DNA of 64,000 nt from NCBI GenBank assembly GCA_020637895.1, contig JACKJP010000003.1, positions 434,001 through 498,000 on the forward strand. Direction: 5' to 3'. This stretch comes from Rhodobiaceae bacterium (GTDB taxonomy: Bacteria > Pseudomonadota > Alphaproteobacteria > Rhizobiales > Tepidamorphaceae). A program made the position numbers and the translations under genes. Positions 44,906-53,159 of this stretch are shown here, in pieces (position 1 is the first letter of the stretch; the number at the start of each line of letters is the position of its first letter). The notes below the pieces were generated by a model. That model did no database searches. It was not told the DNA's origin and saw only the letters and a program-made list of their open reading frames with translations.

Positions 44906-46129
44906 CTACGGCTGCATGGCCACTGGCGGCCGCGGCGCGCGCTGAAGACCGAGCCATACACCGAGTACGATCGGTATGAGCGCCAGTGCGCCGAACAGAA
45001 AGGTCGTCTCATAGCCGAAATGGGCAATCAGTGGCTGGCTGGTCAGGGGCGAGACGAACTGGCCGAAGAACAGGCAGGTCGTGATCGCGCCCATCGCCGC
45101 GCCCCTGCGGGCAGCAGGCGCCGCATTCAGGCAGATCGTGACGAAATTCGGCATGATGAAGCTCATGCCGCCGCCGATCATGCCGCCGGCGAGAACGAGC
45201 AGGGGCAGGGCATGGAAATGCCAGAAGATCAGCAGGCCCGCCATCATCATGGCGTAGCCGAAGGCCGGCGTTCCGCCGCGCCCGAGGATCGGGCGCACGC
45301 GAGCGAACAACATAGCGCAGACTGATCCGACCAGCATGACGCCGCCCATGACCCAGCCGGCGGCGGACGGGTCCGAGTGCCCGATGGAGACGAGATAATA
45401 GGGGACCTGGGTCGGCACGAGATAATAGAGAACGAAGCCGATGCCGGCGAGAATGGAGACCGCCGCGACGGTAAGTATCCAGCGCGGCTGGCCCTCGTCG
45501 CCCGGCAGGGCCTGCGACGTCTCGTGGCCATGCCGCGAGGGTTCCTTCAGCACCGCGATGAAGAGCGGCAGGAGCGGGAGCGAGACCGCGTAGATCAGGA
45601 AGGGCAGCACAGCGGAACTGGACGCCATGAAGCCGGCGGCCATGACGAAGAAGAAAGCGGCGAAATTCATGACGGCGACCTGATAGCCGGCGAGCCGCGC
45701 GCGGGCGATGCCGGTGAAATAGTCGCCGATCAGCGCGGAGGTCGACGTCATGATGGCGGCGACCGAAATGCCGAGCAGCATCCGGCTCGCCAGTATCGCC
45801 TCAAGCGAGGACAGGTAAAAACCCGCCGTGCCGGCGAGCGCGAACAGCAGCGTGCCGGCCAGCAACTGACGCCTGCGCCCGAAACGGTCGGCGGCCATGC
45901 CGGCAAAGGGCGCGGCGATGGCGATCATCAGCGAGGGGATCGTGACCAGCAGCCGGGTCATCAGGCCTGCGTTCGGCGCATCGTGAAACATGGCCTCGAT
46001 GCCCGGCAGCGCCGGCGCGATGATCGAATTGGACATGATCGTTAGCATGCCGGCGAGCAGCAGCGCCCAGACGCGCGGATCGCGCGCCAGGCCGATCTCG
46101 CCATGCGGCCCGGTATCGGGGGCGGTCAT
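44906..46129 (-). CDS. MFS transporter, paralog 2
   Basis: A 407-aa transporter from the ATG at 46129; the frame stays open to 46288 but that part looks non-coding. It has the same landmarks as paralog 1 (SNSIIAPALPGIEAMF, GMAADRFGRRRQLL, ALIGDYFTGIARARLAGYQ). The ATG itself lacks a ribosome binding site, but it overlaps (ATGA) the stop of a 16-codon ORF that has one. The two transporter genes lie in tandem, 126 bases apart. Confidence 0.83.
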   Translation of the reverse strand: MTAPDTGPHGEIGLARDPRVWALLLAGMLTIMSNSIIAPALPGIEAMFHDAPNAGLMTRLLVTIPSLMIAIAAPFAGMAADRFGRRRQLLAGTLLFALAGTAGFYLSSLEAILASRMLLGISVAAIMTSTSALIGDYFTGIARARLAGYQVAVMNFAAFFFVMAAGFMASSSAVLPFLIYAVSLPLLPLFIAVLKEPSRHGHETSQALPGDEGQPRWILTVAAVSILAGIGFVLYYLVPTQVPYYLVSIGHSDPSAAGWVMGGVMLVGSVCAMLFARVRPILGRGGTPAFGYAMMMAGLLIFWHFHALPLLVLAGGMIGGGMSFIMPNFVTICLNAAPAARRGAAMGAITTCLFFGQFVSPLTSQPLIAHFGYETTFLFGALALIPIVLGVWLGLQRAPRPPVAMQP

Positions 46130-46176
46130 GCGTGATGCCGTGGGCGGGTGGCGGCTCGGGCGGGGGCGTTGTCCAT
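46126..46176 (-). CDS. Possible 16-aa leader peptide coupled to MFS paralog 2
   Basis: An AGGAG site precedes an ATG (46176) opening the ORF MDNAPARAATRPRHHA, whose TGA overlaps the transporter ATG. The arrangement allows translational coupling or regulation by a leader peptide. It is only seen in sequence; expression is unproven. Confidence 0.35.
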   Translation of the reverse strand: MDNAPARAATRPRHHA

Positions 46177-46295
46177 AACGCAACTCCTCGCATTGTTTTT
46201 CGAGATTGGGAAGCGGATCGCGCCAGCGGGATCCGCTCGGCTTTCCACGCTGCCTAGTCCACCCGCCGCCTTCGGGCGGCTCTCTCATTCATCTC

Positions 46296-46320
46296 AAGGC
46301 CCGCTCAAGCGGGCTTTTTA
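46296..46320 (+). terminator. Intrinsic terminator just upstream of the virion-toxin gene
   Basis: A perfect stem GCCCGC-TCAA-GCGGGC followed by TTTTTA; a second hairpin (GCCGCC-TTCG-GGCGGC) lies at 46265-46280. It points in the + direction although no + strand gene lies close upstream. It may have belonged to the ancestral phage transcript, before the transporters intervened. Confidence 0.8.
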
Positions 46321-46352
46321 TTGCCCGCGACATGCCGGGCACGGGAGCGATC

Positions 46353-49169
46353 ATGCCGACATTTCCGGTTTATCAGCGCCGTCAGGGACTTGGCGGGGGC
46401 GCGACGGCGTCTTACGGGTCGGCGGCGCCGTTTCAGGCCAGGGGCCGGGCGTTGCAGGGGCTGGGCGGGGCGATCGAAGGGCTCGGCAATGCGCTGGACC
46501 AGCGGGCGCGTCGGATTGCCGAGACGACCGAGGACGCCTGGTTTTCCAGGGCGCGAGCGGAAACCGGGCTTCAGCTTGCCCAGCAGCGCGCTGAAGGCGC
46601 GGACCCTGCGGCGCTGATCCAGACACTGGACGCTGCACAGGCGCAGCGGGCAGGCGAAGCACCCAGCGAACGTGCCGCCGGTCTCTTCGGTCAATGGACA
46701 CATCATGCGACATCGGCGCTTGCAGGGGATGCGGCGTGGTTCAAGGCGGGCAACGCGCTGGACCAACGTGGAGCGGACTTCCAGCGCGCACGTGATGCCA
46801 ATCTGGAAGCGGCTAAATTTGGCGACGAGGGTGCCTGGGCGCGGTCTCGGGACGATCTGGCAGGATTCAGCCAATGGGCAACGCCGGAAGAGGTGGAAGG
46901 ACAGAAAGCTGAGAGCGAACGGCTGTTCCGCATCGCCAGAGCCGAGCACGCTGTCGCCAGTGACCCTCAGGGTTTCCTCGATGCGATCGCGGGCGGCAAT
47001 GACGAGCGCTTAAACGGGCTTGGCGATGACGAACGGCGGGGTCTGACCGAACAGGCGGCGGCGCGGCTTGATGCAAAGCGGCGTGAGACCAGCGCGCAAC
47101 GGGTTGCGGACATCGCGCGTCAGAGCCGGGACATGCTGTCGCGGATCGCATCGGGGGATCCGGCGATCACTGCCCATGCGATCAGCAATCTCGGATTGCC
47201 CGAGCAGAACACGCAAAAGCTGCAGCAGGCGTTTGAGGCCAAACAGGCGCAGAACGCGCAGGTCGATGATGTCTTCAGGCGCCTGAACGAAGGCAGCACG
47301 TTCAATCCGAAGGACACCAACGAGCGCCTTGCCGTCTCCAAAGCCTATGAGGCGGCGGCCAGGGGCGGCGATCTCTTCGGCGAGGACGCCTCGGACCGCG
47401 ACACCGCGCTCTATCTTGCCGGCACTACCGGCATCGTGCCCGACGCCGTGCTCTCCACGCTGCGCGGTGCCTTCGCCTCCGACGATCCCGCCCGCATCGC
47501 CGCCGCGACCCGGCTTGCCGCCGACCTCAATGAGGCCAGCCCCGACGCCCTTGCCGACGCGGGCGCCAGCGCCATCGGCGACATCGGCACCGAGTATACC
47601 CGCCTGACCACCGAAATGGGCCTTTCGCCCGAGCAGGCGGCGGGGCGGCTGATGTCGTGGCTTCGCGACGCGGCCAAAGGGGCCGGCAGTGTTGCCGATC
47701 TCTTCCTGCCGACGACCGCAAACGCGGCGGTACCAAGGGCGGACGGAGCATCCGAAGTACCCCGAGGCAGCGCTGAGGCGAGCACCCTTGGCGGATCGCC
47801 CGCGACAGGACAGTTCAGTCCGAATGCCGGTGAAGCCGCGCCGGAAAGTGCAAAACCTGAAGCCGAAATTCAACTGGCACGGATGATGCGGGCACCCGCC
47901 GGGGCAAGACGAACTACGGCCAGGCGTTCATCGCCCACGACGCTGAGGCAGGAGGCTGAGCTGGAAGCGCTCAGGGCGCAACGTGATAAGAAAGTGGCGC
48001 TCGTGCGGGAACACAGACCCAATTGGAAACCGCCCGCAGGTCTCTACGAGGGGCCTGAAGGTCTAATTAGTCAATTGCGCGACGAGATAGACAGCGCGGA
48101 CCGGGCTCTTGCGGATATTTCCCGTCGCTCCGGCACGGCGATCGATCCGCAATTACAGGAAAGCCTGCACACCAACGATCCGGTCGACCGCATCTACAGC
48201 GGAGAATCCGAAGACCCTGACGGGCTGAAGGACAGGATCCTTTCAGCGCCGTCCCCCGAAGATGAAAATCACTGGACCGAGGATGCAACGGAAGAACTAG
48301 ACGATGGCGGCAAGCGGACCCGGTTTCTCGGACCGCAAGGCGCCGTCGTCGAGGAAACGCTGCGCCAAGATCCGGCAAGCGGGCAGGAGGTCACAAGCCG
48401 AAGCATAACGTTGCCAGACGGTGGGACGCTTTCCGTTGAAACCACCGGCGATACCCAACGCATCATCGGGGCTGACAGACGGCCCATTGCTGTAACTCGA
48501 CTGGGAGACGGCATTGAATTCCTGGAGGTCGGCGAGCCGCTAACAATCGAAGAGGGAGAGGCGGTTGTTGGCCGGTGCCTTGCGCTTCACAACCTCGATC
48601 GAGAGCTTCTGCAAGCTTCCGGCGAAACGGATAAGTACGCGACTCTTCTTCTCAATGTCGGAGTATTTGAGGGAAGGGAATATAAAGATGTGACAGCTAT
48701 AGGCGTTCGCACTAAAACTATGTCTGAGCTCAGGCCAATATGTTCGAAAATCGGCCGCGTGCAGAACAAACTGAATGAAGTGACTGCTCAAGTGGATGGC
48801 GCCGGCGCGAGTAGATCGCCGCAGGAACGCGGCAGAGTTATTCACAAAATGATGGAATACTGGGTCAACGATGATCTTCAGGATCCATCGTTGAAGGCGG
48901 AAATCAGCGTGCTCGACGGTAGAGAGACGACCGGGAAGGGGTCGGTAAAGCCGGACCTTGAGGAATTGTCGAATGCCGACGATGCGCTCGAGTCAGCCCT
49001 TGATATATTCGAGCTTTCGGCCGATGGCGTGGTATGCGTCTATGACTACAAGACAGGCAAAACCGGACTCTCAAAGGAGCGGATGTTGAAGCTTGCGGCG
49101 GCCGCAGCCAGGCATTTCTCCGGGCAGGTGAAAGCAATCCTGGTGATCGAGATGAGGCCCTATCTTTGA
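46353..49169 (+). CDS. Podovirus ejection-type virion protein with C-terminal nuclease toxin domain
   Basis: A 938-aa protein with ATG behind GGGAGCGATC. Residues 1 to about 400 are almost wholly helical, Ala/Gln/Arg-rich, and open with MPTFPVYQRRQGLGGG, the look of podoviral internal (ejected) virion proteins. Residues 410-505 are a linker (TEYTRLTTEMGLSPEQAAGRL, GGSPATGQFSPNAG) that recurs downstream. From about 507 the sequence is unlike the rest and its DNA becomes AT-richer. The last 130 residues have the PD-(D/E)XK nuclease pattern: ERGRVIHKMME, then GSVKPDLEEL, then VYDYKTGKTGLS. I infer a polymorphic nuclease toxin carried by a virion protein. A candidate immunity gene follows. Alternative: an ordinary phage protein with a DNA-processing nuclease. 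Confidence 0.7.
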   Translation: MPTFPVYQRRQGLGGGATASYGSAAPFQARGRALQGLGGAIEGLGNALDQRARRIAETTEDAWFSRARAETGLQLAQQRAEGADPAALIQTLDAAQAQRAGEAPSERAAGLFGQWTHHATSALAGDAAWFKAGNALDQRGADFQRARDANLEAAKFGDEGAWARSRDDLAGFSQWATPEEVEGQKAESERLFRIARAEHAVASDPQGFLDAIAGGNDERLNGLGDDERRGLTEQAAARLDAKRRETSAQRVADIARQSRDMLSRIASGDPAITAHAISNLGLPEQNTQKLQQAFEAKQAQNAQVDDVFRRLNEGSTFNPKDTNERLAVSKAYEAAARGGDLFGEDASDRDTALYLAGTTGIVPDAVLSTLRGAFASDDPARIAAATRLAADLNEASPDALADAGASAIGDIGTEYTRLTTEMGLSPEQAAGRLMSWLRDAAKGAGSVADLFLPTTANAAVPRADGASEVPRGSAEASTLGGSPATGQFSPNAGEAAPESAKPEAEIQLARMMRAPAGARRTTARRSSPTTLRQEAELEALRAQRDKKVALVREHRPNWKPPAGLYEGPEGLISQLRDEIDSADRALADISRRSGTAIDPQLQESLHTNDPVDRIYSGESEDPDGLKDRILSAPSPEDENHWTEDATEELDDGGKRTRFLGPQGAVVEETLRQDPASGQEVTSRSITLPDGGTLSVETTGDTQRIIGADRRPIAVTRLGDGIEFLEVGEPLTIEEGEAVVGRCLALHNLDRELLQASGETDKYATLLLNVGVFEGREYKDVTAIGVRTKTMSELRPICSKIGRVQNKLNEVTAQVDGAGASRSPQERGRVIHKMMEYWVNDDLQDPSLKAEISVLDGRETTGKGSVKPDLEELSNADDALESALDIFELSADGVVCVYDYKTGKTGLSKERMLKLAAAAARHFSGQVKAILVIEMRPYL
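47580..47867 (+). repeat. Toxin linker repeat, copy A (inside the virion-toxin gene)
   Basis: 288 bases, aligned without gaps to 49977-50264, with about 34 mismatches by hand count. The longest identical run is about 50 bases around CTTGGCGGATCGCCCGCGAC. It encodes residues 410-505 of the virion-toxin protein, immediately before the variable C-terminus. Confidence 0.9.
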
Positions 49170-49266
49170 TCCAGGGATTCAAATCCTTGTTCGGGAATGG
49201 CGCGAGCGTCTTAACAGATTGCCTGCCTTCATGGCCGCGGCATGAATTCGGATGGAGATAAAGCCG

Positions 49267-49968
49267 ATGTGGGAAGGTACATCTTTAGCAAGTGATAGAC
49301 GGATAAAGCCGATCTTGAAGCCTCTGGTAGAATCGGATGCCAGTTTGTATTATTTCAAAAGCCATCTTATTATTACGCCGGTGCGGCACATTCTAATAAA
49401 TATTAAGTTTGGGAGCGGGTATCAGCGCATTAAGTGCTTTCTGTCTTTCGAGCCTCTCTGTCATTATCACCCTAACAGGGTTCAGTATTGTCATTATTTT
49501 TACAAATTACCTTTAGGGTGGATTACCGACCACCCAGGAGACCAAGATCGATATTTGGCGAAATTGCAGCACGATGCGATCCCCGAAATGAAGAAAATCG
49601 TGACGCTGGATCAGTGTGTGGAATTATGGGACAGACTACACCCTATGGATTCAACCATGCAACTGCGAGCCATTGGGCATGCTATGCAAGGGGATTTCGG
49701 CGAGGCAAGCCGTAATCTGGTTCCCGCTTACAACAACGTCTTCAATGAATGGCATTCTGGAGTTGGCCAGAAACTGGCGGATGAAGGCGAGAACTTTTCT
49801 AAGGCCGACAGGCGCGTACTCTTGGCGCTGATGCACCGTCGCGAGGCGGAAAATGCCAGACAACTGAAGCTGGAAGAGAAATATTGGGAGCCATCCCTGT
49901 TCCCTGCAGAGATTACCTATCCGGAGCTTCGGGTTCTCAGACCTGACGGCACGGTGATGGACGACTAG
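49267..49968 (+). CDS. Candidate immunity protein for the nuclease toxin
   Basis: A 233-aa protein; the ATG at 49267 follows GGAGATAAA, and an ATG at 49252 is the alternative. No family is recognised. It is soluble, with an aromatic-rich middle (FLSFEPLCHYHPNRVQYCHYFYKLPLGW) and a helical C-terminal half. The first 300 bases are visibly more AT-rich than everything around them, a common sign of recently acquired toxin/immunity DNA. It lies 97 bases downstream of the toxin-bearing gene and directly before the second linker copy, where the immunity gene of a toxin cassette is expected. The immunity role is inferred from position only. Confidence 0.5.
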   Translation: MWEGTSLASDRRIKPILKPLVESDASLYYFKSHLIITPVRHILINIKFGSGYQRIKCFLSFEPLCHYHPNRVQYCHYFYKLPLGWITDHPGDQDRYLAKLQHDAIPEMKKIVTLDQCVELWDRLHPMDSTMQLRAIGHAMQGDFGEASRNLVPAYNNVFNEWHSGVGQKLADEGENFSKADRRVLLALMHRREAENARQLKLEEKYWEPSLFPAEITYPELRVLRPDGTVMDD

Positions 49969-49976
49969 CCGGCGCC

Positions 49977-50264
49977 GACATCGGCACCGAATATGCCCGC
50001 CTGACCACCAAGATGGGCCTTTCGCCCGCGCAGGCGGCGGGGCGGCTGGTGTCATGGCTTCGCGACGCGGCCAAAGCGGCCGCCAGTGTTGCCGACGTTT
50101 TTCTGCCGACACCTGCAAACGCCGCGGTGCCGGAGGCGGCCGGAGAATCCAGAGTTCCCCAAGGCAGCGCTGACGCGAGCACCCTTGGCGGATCGCCCGC
50201 GACAGGACAGTTCAGTCCGAATGCCGGCGATGCCGCGCCGGAAAGTGCAGAAACTGATGCGGAA
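49977..50264 (+). repeat. Toxin linker repeat, copy B (start of the orphan module)
   Basis: The second copy of the 288-base linker, in the same orientation as 47580-47867. It begins nine bases after the stop of the candidate immunity gene and has no ribosome binding site or good start. It can serve as a recombination target to bring the downstream toxin onto the virion protein. Confidence 0.9.
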
Positions 50265-50813
50265 CGCTGGTTGGCTCAAGCACGACCGCCGCGTACGACA
50301 CGTGCAGAGCTGATGGCTCGGTATCCTGCCGCCACACTGCGTGAGATTACGCAACTCGAAGCTGAGATGAGTTCCGGCCTTGCGGCAACTTCTCGGGTGC
50401 AAAGGTACAATCCTGATTGGCAATCTCCGCGCAGCCTCTATTCGACACCTAACGGTGAAATTCGGCACTGGCGTGCGGTAAGGCAGCAGGCGGAACAAGA
50501 TCTTCGCGATATTGAGAGCAGTGGGCCCACACCCGAACTTGTCTATCCCAACGGTCAAATTATCGGATACGTAAATCGCAGCGCAACCCCTGACATCCGC
50601 ACCGTCTCACCTGCAGAATACCAACAACTCAGGCAAAATCTGCTTAACGGGGCGCGGCCGATTCAAAATCAACGGTATGGTGGTAGCATGTTTCAACGAC
50701 CCGACGGATTTGTTTTCGGGCTGCGCCAAAGCAAAAAACATGGCGAGACAATAGACATCTGGCGGCGAGAATATCCCGGATTTGAACAAGCGTTAATGGT
50801 GCATCAGCAATGA
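50013..50813 (+). CDS. Orphan toxin module: linker plus alternative toxin-like C-terminus
   Basis: The frame is open from 49977 to 50813 (278 codons), with the first in-frame ATG at 50013. Residues encoded up to about 50264 repeat the linker of the virion-toxin protein (LTTKMGLSPAQAAGRL, GGSPATGQFSPNAG). The rest is unrelated to that protein. The end, RYGGSMFQRPDGFVFGLRQSKKHGETIDIW, resembles the C-terminal strands of BECR-fold ribonuclease toxins (G-x-x-x-x-DG-x-x-x-G-x-R-x-S then TIDI). That match is by eye, and the RNase activity is inference. It lacks its own N-terminal half and a proper start, like orphan toxin tips in CDI and Rhs loci. It overlaps the next gene by four bases. Confidence 0.65.
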   Translation: MGLSPAQAAGRLVSWLRDAAKAAASVADVFLPTPANAAVPEAAGESRVPQGSADASTLGGSPATGQFSPNAGDAAPESAETDAERWLAQARPPRTTRAELMARYPAATLREITQLEAEMSSGLAATSRVQRYNPDWQSPRSLYSTPNGEIRHWRAVRQQAEQDLRDIESSGPTPELVYPNGQIIGYVNRSATPDIRTVSPAEYQQLRQNLLNGARPIQNQRYGGSMFQRPDGFVFGLRQSKKHGETIDIWRREYPGFEQALMVHQQ

Positions 50814-51217
50814 TCAACAAACGAAAAGACGTGCATGGGTTAGCGCCAGCTGATTGGATTGAAAGTCTTTCGAACGAAGTCATTCGCGACGATGATGTTG
50901 GAATGCGTGAATTCACCGGTCACGCCGAGCGTCGCGATTTCGCCTTCGACGACGTCGAGCAGGAAGAAATTCTTCGGTCGTGCATCCGGTCCACAATCGC
51001 AAAGGGCGGTATTCCATTTGAGTTAAGGTTCGACGGACCACGCATTACGTATGTCGCCCGTCACGATTTAGGTTCAACTCCGCAGGAAATCGAGGACGCC
51101 GTCATCGTCTGGTGGAGCGAAGATCGCAGCCGGAGCTATGAGGAGGATGACATACGCTTTTGTACACCCGACATGATTGGAAGCGTTTTCAATCACGACA
51201 CCAATAGTTGGGAGTAA
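50810..51217 (+). CDS. Candidate immunity protein for the orphan toxin
   Basis: A 135-aa strongly acidic protein (for example EFTGHAERRDFAFDDVEQEEI and WWSEDRSRSYEEDDIRF). Its ATG overlaps the end of the orphan toxin frame (ATGA), the tight coupling expected of a toxin-immunity pair. An acidic partner would suit a basic RNA-binding toxin. No family is recognised; immunity function is inferred from arrangement and charge. Confidence 0.6.
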   Translation: MINKRKDVHGLAPADWIESLSNEVIRDDDVGMREFTGHAERRDFAFDDVEQEEILRSCIRSTIAKGGIPFELRFDGPRITYVARHDLGSTPQEIEDAVIVWWSEDRSRSYEEDDIRFCTPDMIGSVFNHDTNSWE

Positions 51218-51236
51218 GGATCTGCCTGCCATTGAG

Positions 51237-51374
51237 ATGGAGTTCATCGCGACGGGCGACGCGGGCAAAGAGGAGTTCGAGCAGCTTGCTGGCGTCGAAC
51301 TTGGCAAACCGCTCATTATCGAGTTGATCGACGAGGAGAAAGCTGCCGAGGCCGCCGCCAAGGGCGGGGCGTGA
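51237..51374 (+). CDS. 45-aa acidic ORF or displaced C-terminal fragment
   Basis: The frame reads MEFIATGDAGKEEFEQLAGV then ELGKPLIIELIDEEKAAEAAAKGGA and stop, and stays open for some distance upstream in the end of the immunity gene. The ATG at 51237 has no good ribosome binding site. It may be a small phage protein, or a leftover tail of an older gene displaced when the toxin cassettes arrived. Confidence 0.35.
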   Translation: MEFIATGDAGKEEFEQLAGVELGKPLIIELIDEEKAAEAAAKGGA

Positions 51375-51669
51375 CGGCGTACGCAATGCTGCCGATTCAG
51401 CTCAATCACGGAATCCCGTCAGCGCGTTGCGCGGCTTCGCTCGCATTTCGATTCAAGGGGAATTGCATCATTTCAACACCGGACAAGCCAGCGCGCGCTA
51501 TCGCGCCCGGCCCCGGCGGCTGCCGCGCGTCTCAATAAACGCGACGGATAGCAAACAAGCCAGACGCCCGGCTTTTCCATGACAAGGGCGAGAGCAGCCC
51601 GCGCACCAAAGCGCGGACAACTGATCGACGAACCCAAAACATCAACCGCGAATGAAGGAGGTGGACGAG

Positions 51670-52575
51670 ATGTCTACCGAAATCACGACGGCGTTTGTCG
51701 AACAGTACAAGGCAAATGTCGCGATGCTCGCCCAGCAGAAGGCCTCGCGCCTTCGCCGCGCGGTCATGGAGGAATCCGTGACCGGCACAAGGGCGTTCTT
51801 CGAACAGATCGGGCCGACCGAAATGATCGCCCGGACGACGCGCCACGGCGATTCCCCGCTGGTCAGCACCCCGCATGACCGGCGCGCCGTGACGCTGACC
51901 GACTATCACTGGGGCGACATGGTGGACGACCAGGACAAGGCGCGCCTGCTGATCGACCCGACCAGCCCCTATGCCCAGAACGCGGCAATGGCGGCGAACC
52001 GGAAGATCGACGAAGTCATCATCCAGGCCGCCGACGCGACCGCCTATACCGGCGTCGACGGCACCGTGGCGACGAGCTTCGACGCCGCGATGATCGTCGA
52101 TGTGCAGACGCGTGACGTCGGCGTTTCTGCGGCCGACCTTGGCATGAACGTCGCCAAGATCATCGAGGCCGGGCGGCTGCTGGCGGCAAACGAGGTGGAC
52201 GAGGACGAGGAGAAATTCATCGTCTGGAACGCGCGGCAGCGCGCGTCGCTGCTCAATTCAACCAAGGCGACCTCGGCCGACTATGCCGCGGTGAAGGCGC
52301 TGGTGACCGGGCAGATGAACGAATTCCTCGGCTTCACCTTCATCCGGTCCGAACGGATCGGGACGGACGCCAATGGCGACGACAAGGTGCTGTTCTTCGC
52401 GCGCTCAGGCATTCGCCTCGGCATCGGCATGTCGCCGAAGACGCGGATCGCCGAACGGCCGGACAAGGAATTCAACACCTATGTCTATACGGCCATGTCC
52501 ATCGGGGCGACCCGGATGGAGGAAGCCAAGGTCGGCTATATCGAATGCGACCCGACGGCCGGGCCGGGCGCTTAA
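51670..52575 (+). CDS. Phage major capsid protein
   Basis: A 301-aa protein; the ATG at 51670 follows the strong site AAGGAGGTGG. The order of VEQYKANVAMLAQQKASRLRRAV near the N-terminus, DRRAVTLTDYHWGDMVDDQDKARLLIDPTSPYAQNAAMAANRKIDE in the middle, and FNTYVYTAMSIGATRMEEAKVGYIECD at the end matches the capsid family found in many alphaproteobacterial podoviruses (HK97-like fold expected). The frame is intact. A 295-base untranslated stretch (51375-51669) precedes it. Together with the scaffold and portal it should form the shell. Confidence 0.85.
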   Translation: MSTEITTAFVEQYKANVAMLAQQKASRLRRAVMEESVTGTRAFFEQIGPTEMIARTTRHGDSPLVSTPHDRRAVTLTDYHWGDMVDDQDKARLLIDPTSPYAQNAAMAANRKIDEVIIQAADATAYTGVDGTVATSFDAAMIVDVQTRDVGVSAADLGMNVAKIIEAGRLLAANEVDEDEEKFIVWNARQRASLLNSTKATSADYAAVKALVTGQMNEFLGFTFIRSERIGTDANGDDKVLFFARSGIRLGIGMSPKTRIAERPDKEFNTYVYTAMSIGATRMEEAKVGYIECDPTAGPGA

Positions 52576-52591
52576 AGGAAGGAGCTGAACA

Positions 52592-53089
52592 ATGGCAGTG
52601 ACAACCCAGAAAACGACCGAATACGGCAACGCCACGGCGGCGCCGGCGGTGAACAACAGCCCGGCTGAAATGGGCGGGCGGCTGCGCATCGCCTATGGCG
52701 TGCACGACCAGTCGGGCGCGGGCGATGCGACCTCTTCGGTCGCGCTGTTCCGCCTGCCGGCGGGGCGCGTGCGCGTGCTGCTCGGGCTTTCCTTCTTCTA
52801 CGTGAACTGGACGACGGCCAGCGCGACGCTGGACCTCGGCTGGGACGCCTATACGAAGCTGGACGGCTCGACTGAGGCGGCCGACCCCGACGGGCTGATC
52901 GACGGGCTCGATGTCGATACGGCGGGGAAATATTCCGGCGAGGACCTCGTCAGCGCGCTGACGCAGAGCGCCGGAGGCACGCAGCTCTTCGAGAGCAAGG
53001 ACGGCATCGTCATCCGCGCGACCTCGCAGGACGTGGCGCTGGCCGACGGGTCGGACATCGCCGGCTATCTCGTCTACGTCGTCGACTGA
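52592..53089 (+). CDS. Phage structural protein (capsid-associated), unknown role
   Basis: A 165-aa protein with ATG behind AAGGAAGGAG, 16 bases after the capsid gene. A disordered start (TTQKTTEYGNATAAPAVNN) is followed by a beta-rich domain (RVRVLLGLSFFYVNWTTASATLDLGWDAY) and a hydrophobic end (AGYLVYVVD). Proteins of this type directly after capsid genes are often decoration or head-fibre-base proteins; I cannot be more specific. A terminator follows. Confidence 0.6.
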   Translation: MAVTTQKTTEYGNATAAPAVNNSPAEMGGRLRIAYGVHDQSGAGDATSSVALFRLPAGRVRVLLGLSFFYVNWTTASATLDLGWDAYTKLDGSTEAADPDGLIDGLDVDTAGKYSGEDLVSALTQSAGGTQLFESKDGIVIRATSQDVALADGSDIAGYLVYVVD

Positions 53090-53094
53090 CGCTG

Positions 53095-53130
53095 AAAAAG
53101 GCGAGGGCGGGGCTTAGTGCCTCGCCCTTT
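53095..53130 (+). terminator. Probable terminator after the capsid operon
   Basis: AAAAAGGCGAGG ... CCTCGCCCTTT with a 13-base loop and one bulge; the T-run is short. Confidence 0.6.
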
Positions 53131-53159
53131 GCCAGCAATGCGGGCGCTGGACAGGGTGG

